The notes below the pieces were generated by a model that saw only the letters and a program-made list of their open reading frames with translations, did not search any database and was not told the DNA's origin. 64,000 bases of DNA. It comes from Actinomycetes bacterium. Its GTDB lineage: Bacteria; Actinomycetota; Actinomycetes; Actinomycetales; Dermatophilaceae. Each line of letters opens with the position of its first letter. Position 1 is the first letter of the stretch. Location: assembly GCA_023420415.1 (NCBI GenBank), contig JAEZWF010000012.1, forward strand, positions 124,001 through 188,000, in the 5' to 3' direction. Shown one piece after another: positions 49,480-58,014 of the stretch. Position numbers and translations under genes: made by a program.

Positions 49480-50193
49480 CTACAGCTCGAGCGTGACGCC
49501 TTCTGCCGCAAGGCGACTCGCGCGTCCGCCCTCGGGCTCGGGCCCGCGGGACAGCACGATGGACCCGTCCCTGGACCAGGCTGCCAAGGCGGCGCGCAGC
49601 ACCTCGACCAGCTCGTCACCGGAGGTGTGCACGCGCACGCCCTGCGGCCAGTCCGTCTCGGGCACGACGTCGGCGTATGCCGTGGTGCCACCGGCGAGCC
49701 GCAGCGCGGCGTCGTCCGGTGAGGGGTCGGCATACGCGACGAACTGGTCGGGGAACGTCGCCAGCTGTCGGGCCTCGTCGAAGACCTCCGGCGCTGCCGC
49801 GGTCTGGGCGCCGCGCGCGAGGGCGGCGAGGGTGACGAGCACGGCGGGCGGCTCCTGCTCGGCCGTGACGGGGTCGTCGGTGACGACGAGGTCGGCGTGC
49901 TCGGGGTCCAGGGCGACAGTCGCACCCACCGACCACGTGGCCAGTGCCCAGTAGAGGGAACGCCAGTGCGGCGGCAGCGCGATGCGCACGGTGTCACCCG
50001 GGCCGAGGTCCCACTCGTCCTGCAGGGCGTTCGCGGCCTTGCTCACCCAGTTGGCGAGGACCTTGGCGGACAGCTCGATCCGCTCGCCCTGGGTCGGGCC
50101 GGGGGTGTCGTCGTAGTACGTGACACGGGGACGTCCGGGGTCGGCCGCGAGCATCGCCGCGAGGACCTCGGCGGGGGTGGGCGACCCGGCCAC
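49480..50193 (-). CDS. TIGR03089-like protein (partial AMP-binding-enzyme fold)
   Basis: This is a 237-residue actinobacterial protein that resembles the N-terminal part of acyl-CoA synthetases (RVTYYDDTPGPTQGERIELS, then VLANWVSKAANALQDEWDLGPGDTV). It lacks the AMP-binding P-loop (YTSGTTG type) and the C-terminal lid, so it is unlikely to be a synthetase. Relatives are annotated TIGR03089, function unknown. They are often near LCP and polymer genes in actinomycetes. The GTG at 50193 begins beside the end of the TagD-like gene (3-nt gap), so the two are cotranscribed. Confidence 0.78.
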   Translation of the reverse strand: MAGSPTPAEVLAAMLAADPGRPRVTYYDDTPGPTQGERIELSAKVLANWVSKAANALQDEWDLGPGDTVRIALPPHWRSLYWALATWSVGATVALDPEHADLVVTDDPVTAEQEPPAVLVTLAALARGAQTAAAPEVFDEARQLATFPDQFVAYADPSPDDAALRLAGGTTAYADVVPETDWPQGVRVHTSGDELVEVLRAALAAWSRDGSIVLSRGPEPEGGRASRLAAEGVTLEL

Positions 50194-50196
50194 CCA

Positions 50197-50616
50197 TCAG
50201 GAGTTGTTGGCGATGTGCTCGATAACCTCGGTCGTGGAGACCGAGGGGGTGCGCGGGAAGTAGACGACCTCGGCGAGGTCGGACACGAAGTCGAAGCGGC
50301 CCTTCCAGTCGTCACCCATCGCGAGGACGTCGGCGCCGTACTTCTCCACGTAGTCGCGCTTGAGCTCCAGGCTCTCCTCGACGAAGACCTCGTCGACGAA
50401 CTTCAGGCTGCTGACGATCTCGAGGCGCTCGTCCTGGGAGAAGACGGGCGCCCGGCCCTTCTTGCTCATGTTGAGGGCGTCGGCGGAGACGCCGACCACG
50501 AGCCGGTCACCGAGCTCGGCCGCCCGCTTGAGGATGCGGATGTGGCCGACGTGCAGGACGTCGAACGTGCCGAACGTGATGACGGTGCGCGGCTTGGGCT
50601 GGGCGTCGTCGGACAT
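50197..50616 (-). CDS. tagD: Glycerol-3-phosphate cytidylyltransferase-like (TagD/TarD)
   Basis: This is a 139-residue enzyme of the exact length range of TagD. The nucleotidyltransferase signatures are TFGTFDVLHVGHIRIL (HXGH, residues 11-26) and the late RTPSVSTTEVI (RTXGVSTT-like). A WKGRFDF segment lies where TagD binds glycerol phosphate. It would convert CTP and sn-glycerol 3-phosphate to CDP-glycerol, the donor for the three TagB/F-like enzymes of this window. A related cytidylyl- or adenylyltransferase for another polyol phosphate cannot be excluded. I chose the ATG at 50616; a longer frame to 50655 lacks family residues. It is followed after 3 nt by the TIGR03089-like gene. Confidence 0.84.
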   Translation of the reverse strand: MSDDAQPKPRTVITFGTFDVLHVGHIRILKRAAELGDRLVVGVSADALNMSKKGRAPVFSQDERLEIVSSLKFVDEVFVEESLELKRDYVEKYGADVLAMGDDWKGRFDFVSDLAEVVYFPRTPSVSTTEVIEHIANNS

Positions 50617-50690
50617 GCGGGAGAGGCTACCCCGCGCCCTGCCGCACGGCCGCACCCGAGCGGGTGCGACGGCATACCCGTGGCGGACGC

Positions 50691-50696
50691 TAGCGT
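50691..50696 (+). promoter_or_regulatory. -10 box TAGCGT for a leaderless membrane-protein mRNA
   Basis: TAGCGT ends 6 nt before the GTG at 50703 and no ribosome site is present. The word GGCATAC (50671-50677) lies at the expected -35 region. Confidence 0.5.
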
Positions 50697-50702
50697 TGCG
50701 GC

Positions 50703-52832
50703 GTGAGCCTGCGCGCCCCCGGCACCCGTGCCCTCGCTGATGTCGCGGGCGACCCGGGCGACCTGCCGTTGCTGCGTGGCGAGGCGTTCGGCGGTCGCGT
50801 GGTGACGCGGCTCGTCGTCGGTGGCGGGCTGTGGCTGGTGCTGCTGTGCCTCGTCGCCGCGGTGCTGGCCCTGCTGGGGTGGTGGCTGCCGTGGGTGGCG
50901 GGCGTCGCTGCGCTGGTCACGCTCGTCGGTGCCTGGCGCCTCACGGGCTGGGTGCCCGTGCGGCCGCTGCCGGTGTGGTCGACGGCGCTGCTGCTGGTGG
51001 TGGCGGTGGCCGGCACGCTCTGGGCGGGCCTGACCCACTCCGAGCAGGTGCTGCCGCGGCGCGACTCTGGCTCCTACCTCCAGTCGGCCGTGCAGCTGTC
51101 GGCGGGCCACGCGCGACCGATCGAGGTGTCGGCCCGTGCTGTCGGCGGCCCGGAGGTCCTGCAGATCCCCGGGGTGACGCTCGCGAGCCCGGCGTTCTAC
51201 TCGGTGGGGACACCGGCCGACCCGGCGATCCAGCCGCAGTTCCCGATCGGGACGTCGGCGTGGTACTCGATGGCGTGGTGGGTCGGGGGCGCGACGGCGA
51301 CGTTCTGGCTGCCGGCGGTGCTCTTCGGCCTCACGCTGGTGGGGGTGGGGTTGCTCGGGTCGCTGCTCGTGGGGCCGCGGTGGGGGCCGCTCGCAGCGGT
51401 GGCGACGGGGCTGCTCTTCCCGCTGGTGCACGTCGCCCGCTCGACCTACTCCGAACCCGTCGCGCTGCCCACCCTCACGGCCGCGCTGGTGGCGATGACC
51501 CTCGCCGCACGCTGCGCGGCGACGGGCGACGACGAGGTAGCGCGGCGCTCCGCGGTGGTCGCAGGCCTGGTGCTCGGTGGGTCGATCGCCATCCGCATCG
51601 ACGCCCTGCGCGAGGTGGTGCTGGTCCTCGTCGTCGCGGCGCTGGCGGCCGTCCAGCGGCAGGCCCTCGCCCGCGGGCTGACGGTGTCGGTGGTGACGAG
51701 CTCCGCGGTGGCGTTCGGGCTGACCTGGCTGACCTCGTCGTCCTACCTGCGCAGCATCGCCGGGTCGTTGGTGCCGCTGGTGGCGCTGCTGGTCGTCGTC
51801 GCCGTCGTGGGGGCGGTGCTCGTCGTCGGTTCACGTCGGGGCTGGTCGCTGGGCGTGCTGGTGTCGGCCTGGCTGCCGCGCGTGCTTGCGGGGGCTTTCG
51901 TGCTGGTCGGCGTGGTGCTCGGGACGCGTCCGCTGTGGCAGACGGTGCGTCAGTCGGCGGCCGACCCGGGGTCGCGGGTCGTCGCGGGTCTGCAGGCGCG
52001 CCAAGGACTTCCGGTCGACGGTGGGCGGACGTATGCCGAGCAGTCGCTGGTCTGGATGTCGTGGTGGGTGGGTCCCATCGCCCTGGTCCTGGCCCTGGTC
52101 GCGGTGGCGGTGCTGGCCCATCGCGCGGGGTCCCGGTGGGTCGAGGGGCAGCCGCTCGCGCCGTGGGTGGGCGCGGCAGTCGTGGGGGTCGGGTCGACGT
52201 TGCTGACGGTCTACCGTCCGGGCATCACGCCCGACCACCCGTGGGCCGATCGTCGCCTCGTTGTGGCCCTGCCGACGGTGGTGTTGCTGGTCGTCGGGTG
52301 CGCGGCGGTCGTCTCGCGCTGGTCGACGAGGCGCTGGCCGTATGCCGTGAACGTCGCCGTCAGCGTGGGCGTCGCCGCGTCACTGCTCGTGCCGTCCGCG
52401 CTGGCGACGTGGCCGCACCGGGCCGAGCGGGTCGAGCGGGGGGAGGTGGCGGCAGTCGACGCCCTGTGCGCGCAGCTACAGCCCGGGGACGTCACCCTCA
52501 TGGTCGACTCACGAGCCGCCAACGAGTGGCCGCAGGTTGTCCGGGGCTGGTGCGGCATCCCCGCGCTCTCGACGACCCGTGCGCTGCAACAGGATCCGGC
52601 GCGGCTGAAGGATGCCATCGAGACGATCGGGTCGGCCGTGACGGACTCCGGGGGACGGCTCGTGCTGCTCGCCGCCGACCGGACCGAGAGCCTCAGGGCA
52701 CTGGGGTTGGAGCGGGCCGTCGTCGGTGTCGATGCCCGCGTGCTGGAGGATCCGCGCCTGCTCGAACAGCGCCCGGACTCGTTGGTGGAGCTACCGATCC
52801 AGGTCTGGCTCGGCTACCCCTCCACCCCCTGA
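50703..52832 (+). CDS. Large polytopic membrane protein, GT-C-like topology
   Basis: This is a 709-residue protein with about 12 transmembrane helices and a C-terminal extracytoplasmic domain of about 130 residues. The first outer loop holds LPRRDSGSYLQSAVQL, an acidic/Ser loop of the kind that carries the catalytic Asp in GT-C glycosyltransferases (residues of about 118-135). A helix-flanking HVARSTYSEPVALP occurs near 245. I do not recognise the family. The C-terminal part (VTLMVDSRAANEWPQVV) could bind a substrate. The GTG at 50703 appears leaderless. It stands alone between the tagD-like operon and a strong hairpin. A role in modifying the surface polymer is inferred from context only. 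Confidence 0.75.
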   Translation: MSLRAPGTRALADVAGDPGDLPLLRGEAFGGRVVTRLVVGGGLWLVLLCLVAAVLALLGWWLPWVAGVAALVTLVGAWRLTGWVPVRPLPVWSTALLLVVAVAGTLWAGLTHSEQVLPRRDSGSYLQSAVQLSAGHARPIEVSARAVGGPEVLQIPGVTLASPAFYSVGTPADPAIQPQFPIGTSAWYSMAWWVGGATATFWLPAVLFGLTLVGVGLLGSLLVGPRWGPLAAVATGLLFPLVHVARSTYSEPVALPTLTAALVAMTLAARCAATGDDEVARRSAVVAGLVLGGSIAIRIDALREVVLVLVVAALAAVQRQALARGLTVSVVTSSAVAFGLTWLTSSSYLRSIAGSLVPLVALLVVVAVVGAVLVVGSRRGWSLGVLVSAWLPRVLAGAFVLVGVVLGTRPLWQTVRQSAADPGSRVVAGLQARQGLPVDGGRTYAEQSLVWMSWWVGPIALVLALVAVAVLAHRAGSRWVEGQPLAPWVGAAVVGVGSTLLTVYRPGITPDHPWADRRLVVALPTVVLLVVGCAAVVSRWSTRRWPYAVNVAVSVGVAASLLVPSALATWPHRAERVERGEVAAVDALCAQLQPGDVTLMVDSRAANEWPQVVRGWCGIPALSTTRALQQDPARLKDAIETIGSAVTDSGGRLVLLAADRTESLRALGLERAVVGVDARVLEDPRLLEQRPDSLVELPIQVWLGYPSTP

Positions 52833-52837
52833 ACTCC

Positions 52838-52887
52838 CTTGCGTCCGCGCTTTTGGTTGCCGGGGCGACCAAAAGCGCGGACGCAAG
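52838..52887. terminator. Perfect 20-bp-stem hairpin between convergent genes
   Basis: CTTGCGTCCGCGCTTTTGGT (52838-52857) and its exact complement (52868-52887) flank a 10-nt loop. The stem is longer than an ordinary terminator, contains a T4/A4 core, and sits between the ends of the membrane protein (52832) and IMPase (52898) genes. It can terminate both; its length also recalls a REP-type element. Confidence 0.75.
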
Positions 52888-52897
52888 CAAGGGCGGC

Positions 52898-53689
52898 TCA
52901 ATCGCGGCGGGCGAAGGCGTCGACGGCGAGGCGACGCACGGCGGCATACGTGCCCTTGTCGGCGGCCACGATGATGCCGGGCGTGAGAACCGTTGGTGCG
53001 TAAGGCGTTCCGTCAGGATGCCCCACGACGCCACCTGCTTCGCGCACCATCAGCGTGCCTGGGGAGTGGTCCCACGGGCTGTTCCGCGCGTAGAGGATGT
53101 AGTCAGTCGCACCCTCCATGAGGCGCGGGTAGTCGACCCCGCAGCACACCCACGACCCCGTGAGCGGCGGCAGGTCGCCGAGGCTGTGCCCCCGCAGCGG
53201 CCAGATCGACGTGACCCCTTGGGGCGCAACACCGTTCGTCACCGGCTCGCGCACCACGCGCTCCCCGTTGCGGAACACACCGGCGCCCTTCTCGGCCACC
53301 CACGCGACCTGGTGCTCGGGCTGCCAGATCCAGCCGCGCACCGTCTCGCCGCCGCGCACCTCGCTGACCATCACCGCGTGGTCGGGGGAGCCGTGGACGA
53401 AGTTCTTGGTGCCGTCGACGGGGTCGACCGTGAACGCGTGCTCCGCCGCGACGAACTGGTCGAGCGCCGTCGGGTCGGTGGCCGTCCGCTCCTCGCCCAG
53501 GATGAAGGCGTCCGGGTATGCCGCTGACAGTTCTCGCGTGAGGATCGCCTCGGACTCCTGGTCGGCGATCGTCACGAGGTCGCCGGGGTTCTTCTCCATC
53601 ACCTCGCCGTCGGCCAGGGACCGGAACCGCGGCGTGATGACCTCGGCGGCGACGCGTTGCATGAGCTCAAGCACCTGCTGGGTGTCCAC
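52898..53689 (-). CDS. Inositol-monophosphatase-family phosphatase
   Basis: This is a 263-residue Mg-dependent phosphatase. The metal site is formed by FILGEERTA (Glu), DPVDGTKNFVHG (motif DPxDGT, residues of about 94-105) and WDHSPGTLMVREAGG (motif WDxxxG, about 205-219). Substrates in this family include inositol monophosphate, PAP, fructose 1,6-bisphosphate and histidinol phosphate. The FVHGSP extension after DGT resembles histidinol-phosphatase/IMPase types, but I would not choose. The GTG at 53689 is selected because the family N-terminus begins there (VDTQQVLELMQRV). It is divergent from a nucleotidyltransferase gene. Confidence 0.86.
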   Translation of the reverse strand: MDTQQVLELMQRVAAEVITPRFRSLADGEVMEKNPGDLVTIADQESEAILTRELSAAYPDAFILGEERTATDPTALDQFVAAEHAFTVDPVDGTKNFVHGSPDHAVMVSEVRGGETVRGWIWQPEHQVAWVAEKGAGVFRNGERVVREPVTNGVAPQGVTSIWPLRGHSLGDLPPLTGSWVCCGVDYPRLMEGATDYILYARNSPWDHSPGTLMVREAGGVVGHPDGTPYAPTVLTPGIIVAADKGTYAAVRRLAVDAFARRD

Positions 53690-53754
53690 GGCCCAACCGT
53701 TCCACACCGCCTCGACCGGAGGAAATTGGGACCGCACCGTGGTTGGCTGGTCCC

Positions 53755-54528
53755 GTGCACCCGATCGTCGCGGCGGTCACCGCCCGCCACCTGGCCCTCC
53801 TCGACGAGCGCCTGCCCGGCCGCGCCCTCGGCCTCTACGTCACGGGCTCGGTGGGACTGGGTGACTTCCACCCGCCGGACAGCGACATCGACGCCGTCGT
53901 CGTCCTCGGCGCGCAGGCGCCGGACCCGGAGGTGCTGCGCGCCATCCACGGCGAGCTCGACACGGCCGGTGACGGCCCGGCATACGACGTCTTCTACCTG
54001 ACCCTGCGCCAGCTCGCGGCCCCACCGGTCGATGGCATGACGGTGCCGTTCGTCATGCACGGACACTTCGATGCCGGCGACGGCGGGGCGCCCGTGAGCC
54101 CGGTGCTGTGGGCCGAGCTCGCGCGGTACGCCGTGCCGGTGCGCGCTGTGCCGCACCTGGTCGTGCGCGACGACCACTGGGCGCTGCGCGCCTGGACGGC
54201 CGACAACCTGCGCACCTACTGGCTGCCGTGGGTCGTCGATGCCGAGTCGCACGTGGCCGCGGGTCGGGTCAGCGACGGTGAGCTCGAGTTCGTCGTCACC
54301 TGGCCGACGCTCGGGGTGCCGCGCCTGCACGCGCTGCTCGCCACCGACCGGCTCATCTCCGAGAGCCAGGCGGCGAGGTATGCCGCGGAGCGCTTCCCCG
54401 AGCACGCGCACCTCGCGCTGCGCGTCCTGGCGCACCGTCGCGGGGACCGGCAGCACTTCACCCAGGACGACGCGCGGGAGGCCGTCGCCCTCGCGCGGGC
54501 CGTCATCGCCGCAGCCCCGTCCCCCTAG
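53755..54528 (+). CDS. Nucleotidyltransferase with aminoglycoside-adenylyltransferase-like C-terminus
   Basis: This is a 257-residue protein. The N-terminal Pol-beta-type fold has LYVTGSVGLGDFHPPDSDID (GS-x10-DxD metal site, residues of about 27-46). The C-terminal helical half (about 140-250) resembles DUF4111 of AadA-like proteins (WVVDAESHVAAGRVS, VLAHRRGD). It may adenylylate a small molecule; chromosomal members of this group are often not resistance genes. GTG at 53755; an in-frame TTG at 53743 would add four residues. It stands alone, downstream of the divergent IMPase gene. Confidence 0.78.
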   Translation: MHPIVAAVTARHLALLDERLPGRALGLYVTGSVGLGDFHPPDSDIDAVVVLGAQAPDPEVLRAIHGELDTAGDGPAYDVFYLTLRQLAAPPVDGMTVPFVMHGHFDAGDGGAPVSPVLWAELARYAVPVRAVPHLVVRDDHWALRAWTADNLRTYWLPWVVDAESHVAAGRVSDGELEFVVTWPTLGVPRLHALLATDRLISESQAARYAAERFPEHAHLALRVLAHRRGDRQHFTQDDAREAVALARAVIAAAPSP

Positions 54529-54542
54529 GCGCTCGCGGGCGA

Positions 54543-54560
54543 GACCGGCCGAATGGCCGA
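54543..54560. promoter_or_regulatory. Candidate response-regulator site, copy 1
   Basis: GACCGGCCGAATGGCCGA lies 56 bp upstream of the ABC-transporter -10 box. An identical 18-mer occurs at 59859-59876, just after the response-regulator gene at the other end of the same module. Its core CGGCC-GAAT-GGCCG is an inverted repeat, as expected for a NarL/LuxR-type dimer. Confidence 0.6.
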
Positions 54561-54615
54561 TGGCACACGCCCAGGACCGGTCCGGCGGCTGATGCCGGGG
54601 TGCCTGCTGCGTCCC

Positions 54616-54621
54616 TAGCGT
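54616..54621 (+). promoter_or_regulatory. -10 box TAGCGT for the leaderless ABC-transporter mRNA
   Basis: TAGCGT ends 7 nt before the ATG at 54629 with no ribosome site, so the ABC/FtsX/two-component operon probably begins as a leaderless transcript. Confidence 0.5.
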
Positions 54622-54628
54622 CGTCGCC

Positions 54629-55378
54629 ATGACCACCGCTGCACCACGCACCCGTCCCCGCCCCTCCATCGCGGCCCAGGCCCCGCCCGCCCTCTCGGTG
54701 CGCGGCGTGGTCCACCGCTATGGCGGCACCACCGTCCTGCACGGCGTCGACTGCGACCTGCCCGCGGCACGGTCGATCGCCCTCATGGGTCCGTCGGGTT
54801 CGGGCAAGACCACCCTGCTGCACGTGATGGCCGGCATCGTGCGTCCCTCGAGCGGCCGGGTCCTCGCCGCCGTCGAGGACCAGTCGGTAGAGGTCACCGC
54901 GCTCGGCCTCGAGGCGCGGGCCCGCTTGCGGCGCACCGGTTTCGGCCTGGTGTTCCAGTCCGGCCAGCTCCTCGGTGAGCTGACGGCGGTGGAGAATGCC
55001 GCGCTGCCCCTGCTCGTCGACGGCGTCGCCTCGCGTGACGCGACGGCTCGGGCCGGTGCCCTCTTCGCTCCCCTGGGACTCGACGGGCTCGAGAGCCGCC
55101 GCCCGGGCGAGATGTCGGGCGGCCAGCAGCAGCGCGTCGCGATCGCCCGCGCTCTCGTGGCCCGGCCCAGCATCCTGTTCGCCGACGAACCGACGGGTGC
55201 CCTCGACCGCCGCACCGGCGACGAGGTCATGACCCTGCTCCTGGAGGCCCAGCGCAGCGTCGGAGCCACTCTCGTGCTCGTCACCCACGACCCCGAGATC
55301 GCCGCACGCTGCGACATCACGCTGCACCTGCGCGACGGTCACATCACCGACACCTGCGCCGGCGGTGGCTCCCGATGA
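54629..55378 (+). CDS. ABC transporter ATPase (MacB/LolD/BceA type)
   Basis: This is a 249-residue ATPase with Walker A GPSGSGKTT (near 55), Q-loop FQSGQLLGEL, signature MSGGQQQRVAIARAL and Walker B ILFADEPTGALD, then the H-loop LVTHDPEIA. This subtype pairs with FtsX-like permeases that act as mechanotransmitters or export lipids and peptides, including antimicrobial-peptide detoxification. The stop overlaps the permease start by ATGA. A two-component system is in the same operon, an arrangement known from Bce-like detoxification modules, although those use intramembrane-sensing kinases of another family. Confidence 0.93.
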   Translation: MTTAAPRTRPRPSIAAQAPPALSVRGVVHRYGGTTVLHGVDCDLPAARSIALMGPSGSGKTTLLHVMAGIVRPSSGRVLAAVEDQSVEVTALGLEARARLRRTGFGLVFQSGQLLGELTAVENAALPLLVDGVASRDATARAGALFAPLGLDGLESRRPGEMSGGQQQRVAIARALVARPSILFADEPTGALDRRTGDEVMTLLLEAQRSVGATLVLVTHDPEIAARCDITLHLRDGHITDTCAGGGSR

Positions 55379-57378
55379 GCTCACCCACCCGCGAGCTCAC
55401 GCTGCGCCTGCTGCGCGGCGGCGGTGGCCACGACCGGCGGACCCACGCGTTGGCGGCACTGGCGGTGACCGTGGCCGTCACCGTCATCCTGCTGACCCTC
55501 GGGGTCAACGCAGCGCTGGCCAGTCGTGACGACCGCACGGCGTGGATGCGCCCGGCATCCACGACGACGAGTCCCGTTGCGCTGCAAGCGACCTCGACCA
55601 CCTACCTCGATGGCAGGCCGGTCACCGTGGTGCGTCTCGCCGCGGTCGACGGCAGCGACGAGCTGCCCACCCCGCCCGGTCTCGGGCACTTCCCCGGGCA
55701 GGGCACGGCATACCTCTCGCCCGCGCTGGCCGACATCGTCGCCACGCGTCCGTCCACCAACGCGTGGGGCACCCCGACGGGCACACTCGGCGTCGACGCC
55801 CTCGTCGGACCCGACCAGCTCGCGGTCGTCCTCGGCGTCGCGCGGGATGACCCAGGTCTGCGAACTCCACACTGGCGCAACGCCATCGCGCCCGGCGACT
55901 ACTCCGGACCTGTGCCGATCAAGGACTTCACCGGCACGCCCGCGTCCTCCTCCTCGAGCGAGCGGCAGTACGTCTCCCTCGGCATGGTCGCCTCTGTGCT
56001 GCTCGTCGTGCCCGTCCTGACCCTCGTCGGCGCGGCCGCTCGGCTCGGCGCGAGTCGCCGCGCCGGCCGCCTCGCCAGGATCCGGCTGGCGGGCACCCCC
56101 TCGCGCGTGGTCATCGGAGTTGCAGCCCTCGAGTCGGCCCTGGTCGCCCTGGTCGGTGGCCTGGCCGGGACCGCCGCGTATGCCGCGTTGCTGCTCGTCG
56201 TACGCAGCGTCCCCGTGGGCGGGTCGTCGTTCACGACGGGGCAGCTCTGGGTCGGGGCCGGTGTCTGCGGCCTCGTCGTCGCCGCGCTGATGGCCCTGTG
56301 CACCGGTTCAGCTCTCGTGCCGGTGCGTCGGGTGCTGCGGGACCCGCTTGCGGTCGCCGACCAGCACGCCACGACGCTGCCCGTGTGGTGGCGGCTCGGT
56401 GCCGCCGTGGTCGCGGTCGGGGCGTTCTGGAAGGTCACCCGGCAGGACGGACTTGAAGCCGTCACAGTCGTCGGGGCTTTCGCAGTGCTCTTCGGCACCC
56501 TCGCCGTCGTCGGGCCGGTCGCCGTGCGGCTGCTCGGCGCCTGGCAGCTGCGACGGGCCGGGCGTCGCGCCGACGCCGCCCGCCTCATCGCGGCCCGTCG
56601 GCTGATGGACGACCCGCGCGCCGGGTGGCGGGCCGTCTCCGGGCTGGTGATGGCGTCGTTCGTGGCCGGGTTCCTCGCCCTCTTCGCCCCCAGCGCCGGG
56701 CAGGTCGCCTGGGGCACGGGGAGCGGTTACGAGATCCTCGTGCCCGCCGAGCAGGTCGACCGTGGAGTCGCCCACGCCGAGCGAGCCCTGTCCGAGGCCG
56801 GTGTCCGCGCTCCCGTGCGCGCCGGCGACGGCAGCGGAGCCCTGATGGGCGTCACTGCCCAGGGCACCGAGACCGGTGCGGTCGTCGTGACGCTGCCCGC
56901 CGACCGAGCCACCGCCGACCTGGCCAGGGCGGCCCTCGTGCGCGCCTTCCCGTCCGCGCCAGCGGCCACGGGCGGCGACGTCACCGCGCGCGACGACGTC
57001 TACTCCCACGACTTCCAGCGGGCGACCTTCGTCGTGCTGCTCGTGAGTTTCCTCGTCGCCGCGGCGTCGACGGGCATCGTCGCAGCCGCGTCCGTGCTGG
57101 ACCGCCGTGAGACGTGGCGACGACTCTGGCAGGCCGGCACCCCCGTCGCCGTGCTTGACCGGGCGCGCTCGCTGGAGAGCCTCTCGCCGGTGGTGGTGGG
57201 GGCCGTGCTGGCCATGGGCGTCGGGCTCTTCGCCGCTGCGCCCGTCACGCTCCAGCAGGGCGGCCCGGGCGTGACCGGCGTGCTCCTGCTGCTGGGCACG
57301 CTCGTCGTGGGCCGTGTGGCCGTCGGAGTCGCTGTCCGCAGCAGCCGGCCGTTGCTGCGACGCACCGCCCAGAACTGA
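55375..57378 (+). CDS. FtsX-like ABC permease
   Basis: This is a 667-residue permease. The first helix (residues 23-45) is followed by an extracellular domain of about 150 residues. A three-helix FtsX core (about 200-340) contains RLGASRRAGRLARIRLAGTPSRVV, the coupling helix that contacts the ATPase. A second helix set, a second extracellular domain (about 450-545) and a final core (about 550-660) with AASTGIVAAASVLDRRETW complete it. The two-core layout resembles long actinobacterial FtsX/BceB-like permeases. The substrate may be a peptide, lipid or wall precursor. Coupled to the ATPase by ATGA; the next gene starts after 42 nt. Confidence 0.88.
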   Translation: MSSPTRELTLRLLRGGGGHDRRTHALAALAVTVAVTVILLTLGVNAALASRDDRTAWMRPASTTTSPVALQATSTTYLDGRPVTVVRLAAVDGSDELPTPPGLGHFPGQGTAYLSPALADIVATRPSTNAWGTPTGTLGVDALVGPDQLAVVLGVARDDPGLRTPHWRNAIAPGDYSGPVPIKDFTGTPASSSSSERQYVSLGMVASVLLVVPVLTLVGAAARLGASRRAGRLARIRLAGTPSRVVIGVAALESALVALVGGLAGTAAYAALLLVVRSVPVGGSSFTTGQLWVGAGVCGLVVAALMALCTGSALVPVRRVLRDPLAVADQHATTLPVWWRLGAAVVAVGAFWKVTRQDGLEAVTVVGAFAVLFGTLAVVGPVAVRLLGAWQLRRAGRRADAARLIAARRLMDDPRAGWRAVSGLVMASFVAGFLALFAPSAGQVAWGTGSGYEILVPAEQVDRGVAHAERALSEAGVRAPVRAGDGSGALMGVTAQGTETGAVVVTLPADRATADLARAALVRAFPSAPAATGGDVTARDDVYSHDFQRATFVVLLVSFLVAAASTGIVAAASVLDRRETWRRLWQAGTPVAVLDRARSLESLSPVVVGAVLAMGVGLFAAAPVTLQQGGPGVTGVLLLLGTLVVGRVAVGVAVRSSRPLLRRTAQN

Positions 57379-57420
57379 CCCTTTCCTCGCCAACCCCGTT
57401 CTCGACCAAGGAGATTCGTC

Positions 57421-58005
57421 ATGCGCAAGTCCACCGTCATCATCCCGCTCCTCGTGCCTGCCGTCGTCGGCATCGGCGCGGTCGCCGCCGAGAAGAGCGC
57501 GCACAGCTCGCTCGACGGCGACCTGCGCTCCGCCGTCGCCCGGGTCCTGCCCGGTGAACGGGTGCAGGAGACCAACGTCCGCGGCCGCCCCTACCTGGTG
57601 AGCCGCCTCGAGGACCGCGTGTCCACGGCATACGTCTCGCTCGTGCCCGACGCACGAGCAGTGGAGCGCACGCTCCTCGTGCAGGAGCTCGACCTCGCCA
57701 CCGGACGCGCGCGCCAGCTGCGCTACTTCGTGACCCTCCCGTATGCCGCCGGTGCGCGTGGGGTGCCCGTGCGCGACTCTGCGGGCGCCTACACCGACAG
57801 GGCCTCGGTCGACGGGCGTCGGGTCCGCTACTCGGCCGCGCTCGACGGTGACACCGTGCGCGTGTCTGCCTCGTCGGGATCGTCGCCCAAGGCGGTGAAG
57901 TCGCTGCAGGTCAAGGGAATGCACCTCGTCGGCAAGCCTGCTGCCAAGGAGGGCGGCGTCCTCGTCGAGCTCGTGGCAGCAGACGTCCCGACGCGACGGT
58001 CCTAG
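57421..58005 (+). CDS. Small exported protein of the transporter module, unknown function
   Basis: This is a 194-residue protein with an N-terminal hydrophobic segment MRKSTVIIPLLVPAVVGIGAVAA (signal peptide or anchor). The mature part has about 165 residues with alternating beta-type strands (VSRLEDRVSTAYVSLV, ARQLRYFVTLPYA). I do not recognise the fold; it recalls DUF2993-type (LmeA-like) lipid-binding proteins, judged by pattern only. The ATG has AAGGAG. Its position between the permease and the histidine kinase suggests an accessory, possibly a ligand-binding lipoprotein-like partner. The TAG stop at 58003 overlaps the putative kinase promoter. Confidence 0.7.
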   Translation: MRKSTVIIPLLVPAVVGIGAVAAEKSAHSSLDGDLRSAVARVLPGERVQETNVRGRPYLVSRLEDRVSTAYVSLVPDARAVERTLLVQELDLATGRARQLRYFVTLPYAAGARGVPVRDSAGAYTDRASVDGRRVRYSAALDGDTVRVSASSGSSPKAVKSLQVKGMHLVGKPAAKEGGVLVELVAADVPTRRS

Positions 58006-58008
58006 GCT
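58003..58008 (+). promoter_or_regulatory. -10 box TAGGCT for the histidine-kinase gene
   Basis: TAGGCT overlaps the stop codon of the previous gene and ends 6 nt before the ATG at 58015; no ribosome site is present. It could give the kinase/regulator pair its own leaderless transcript. Confidence 0.45.
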
Positions 58009-58014
58009 TTGGGC

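Noticed and set aside
53755..54528. Acquired aminoglycoside resistance gene
   Set aside because: The protein has the nucleotidyltransferase fold but there is no integron, IS or resistance context, and base composition is native.
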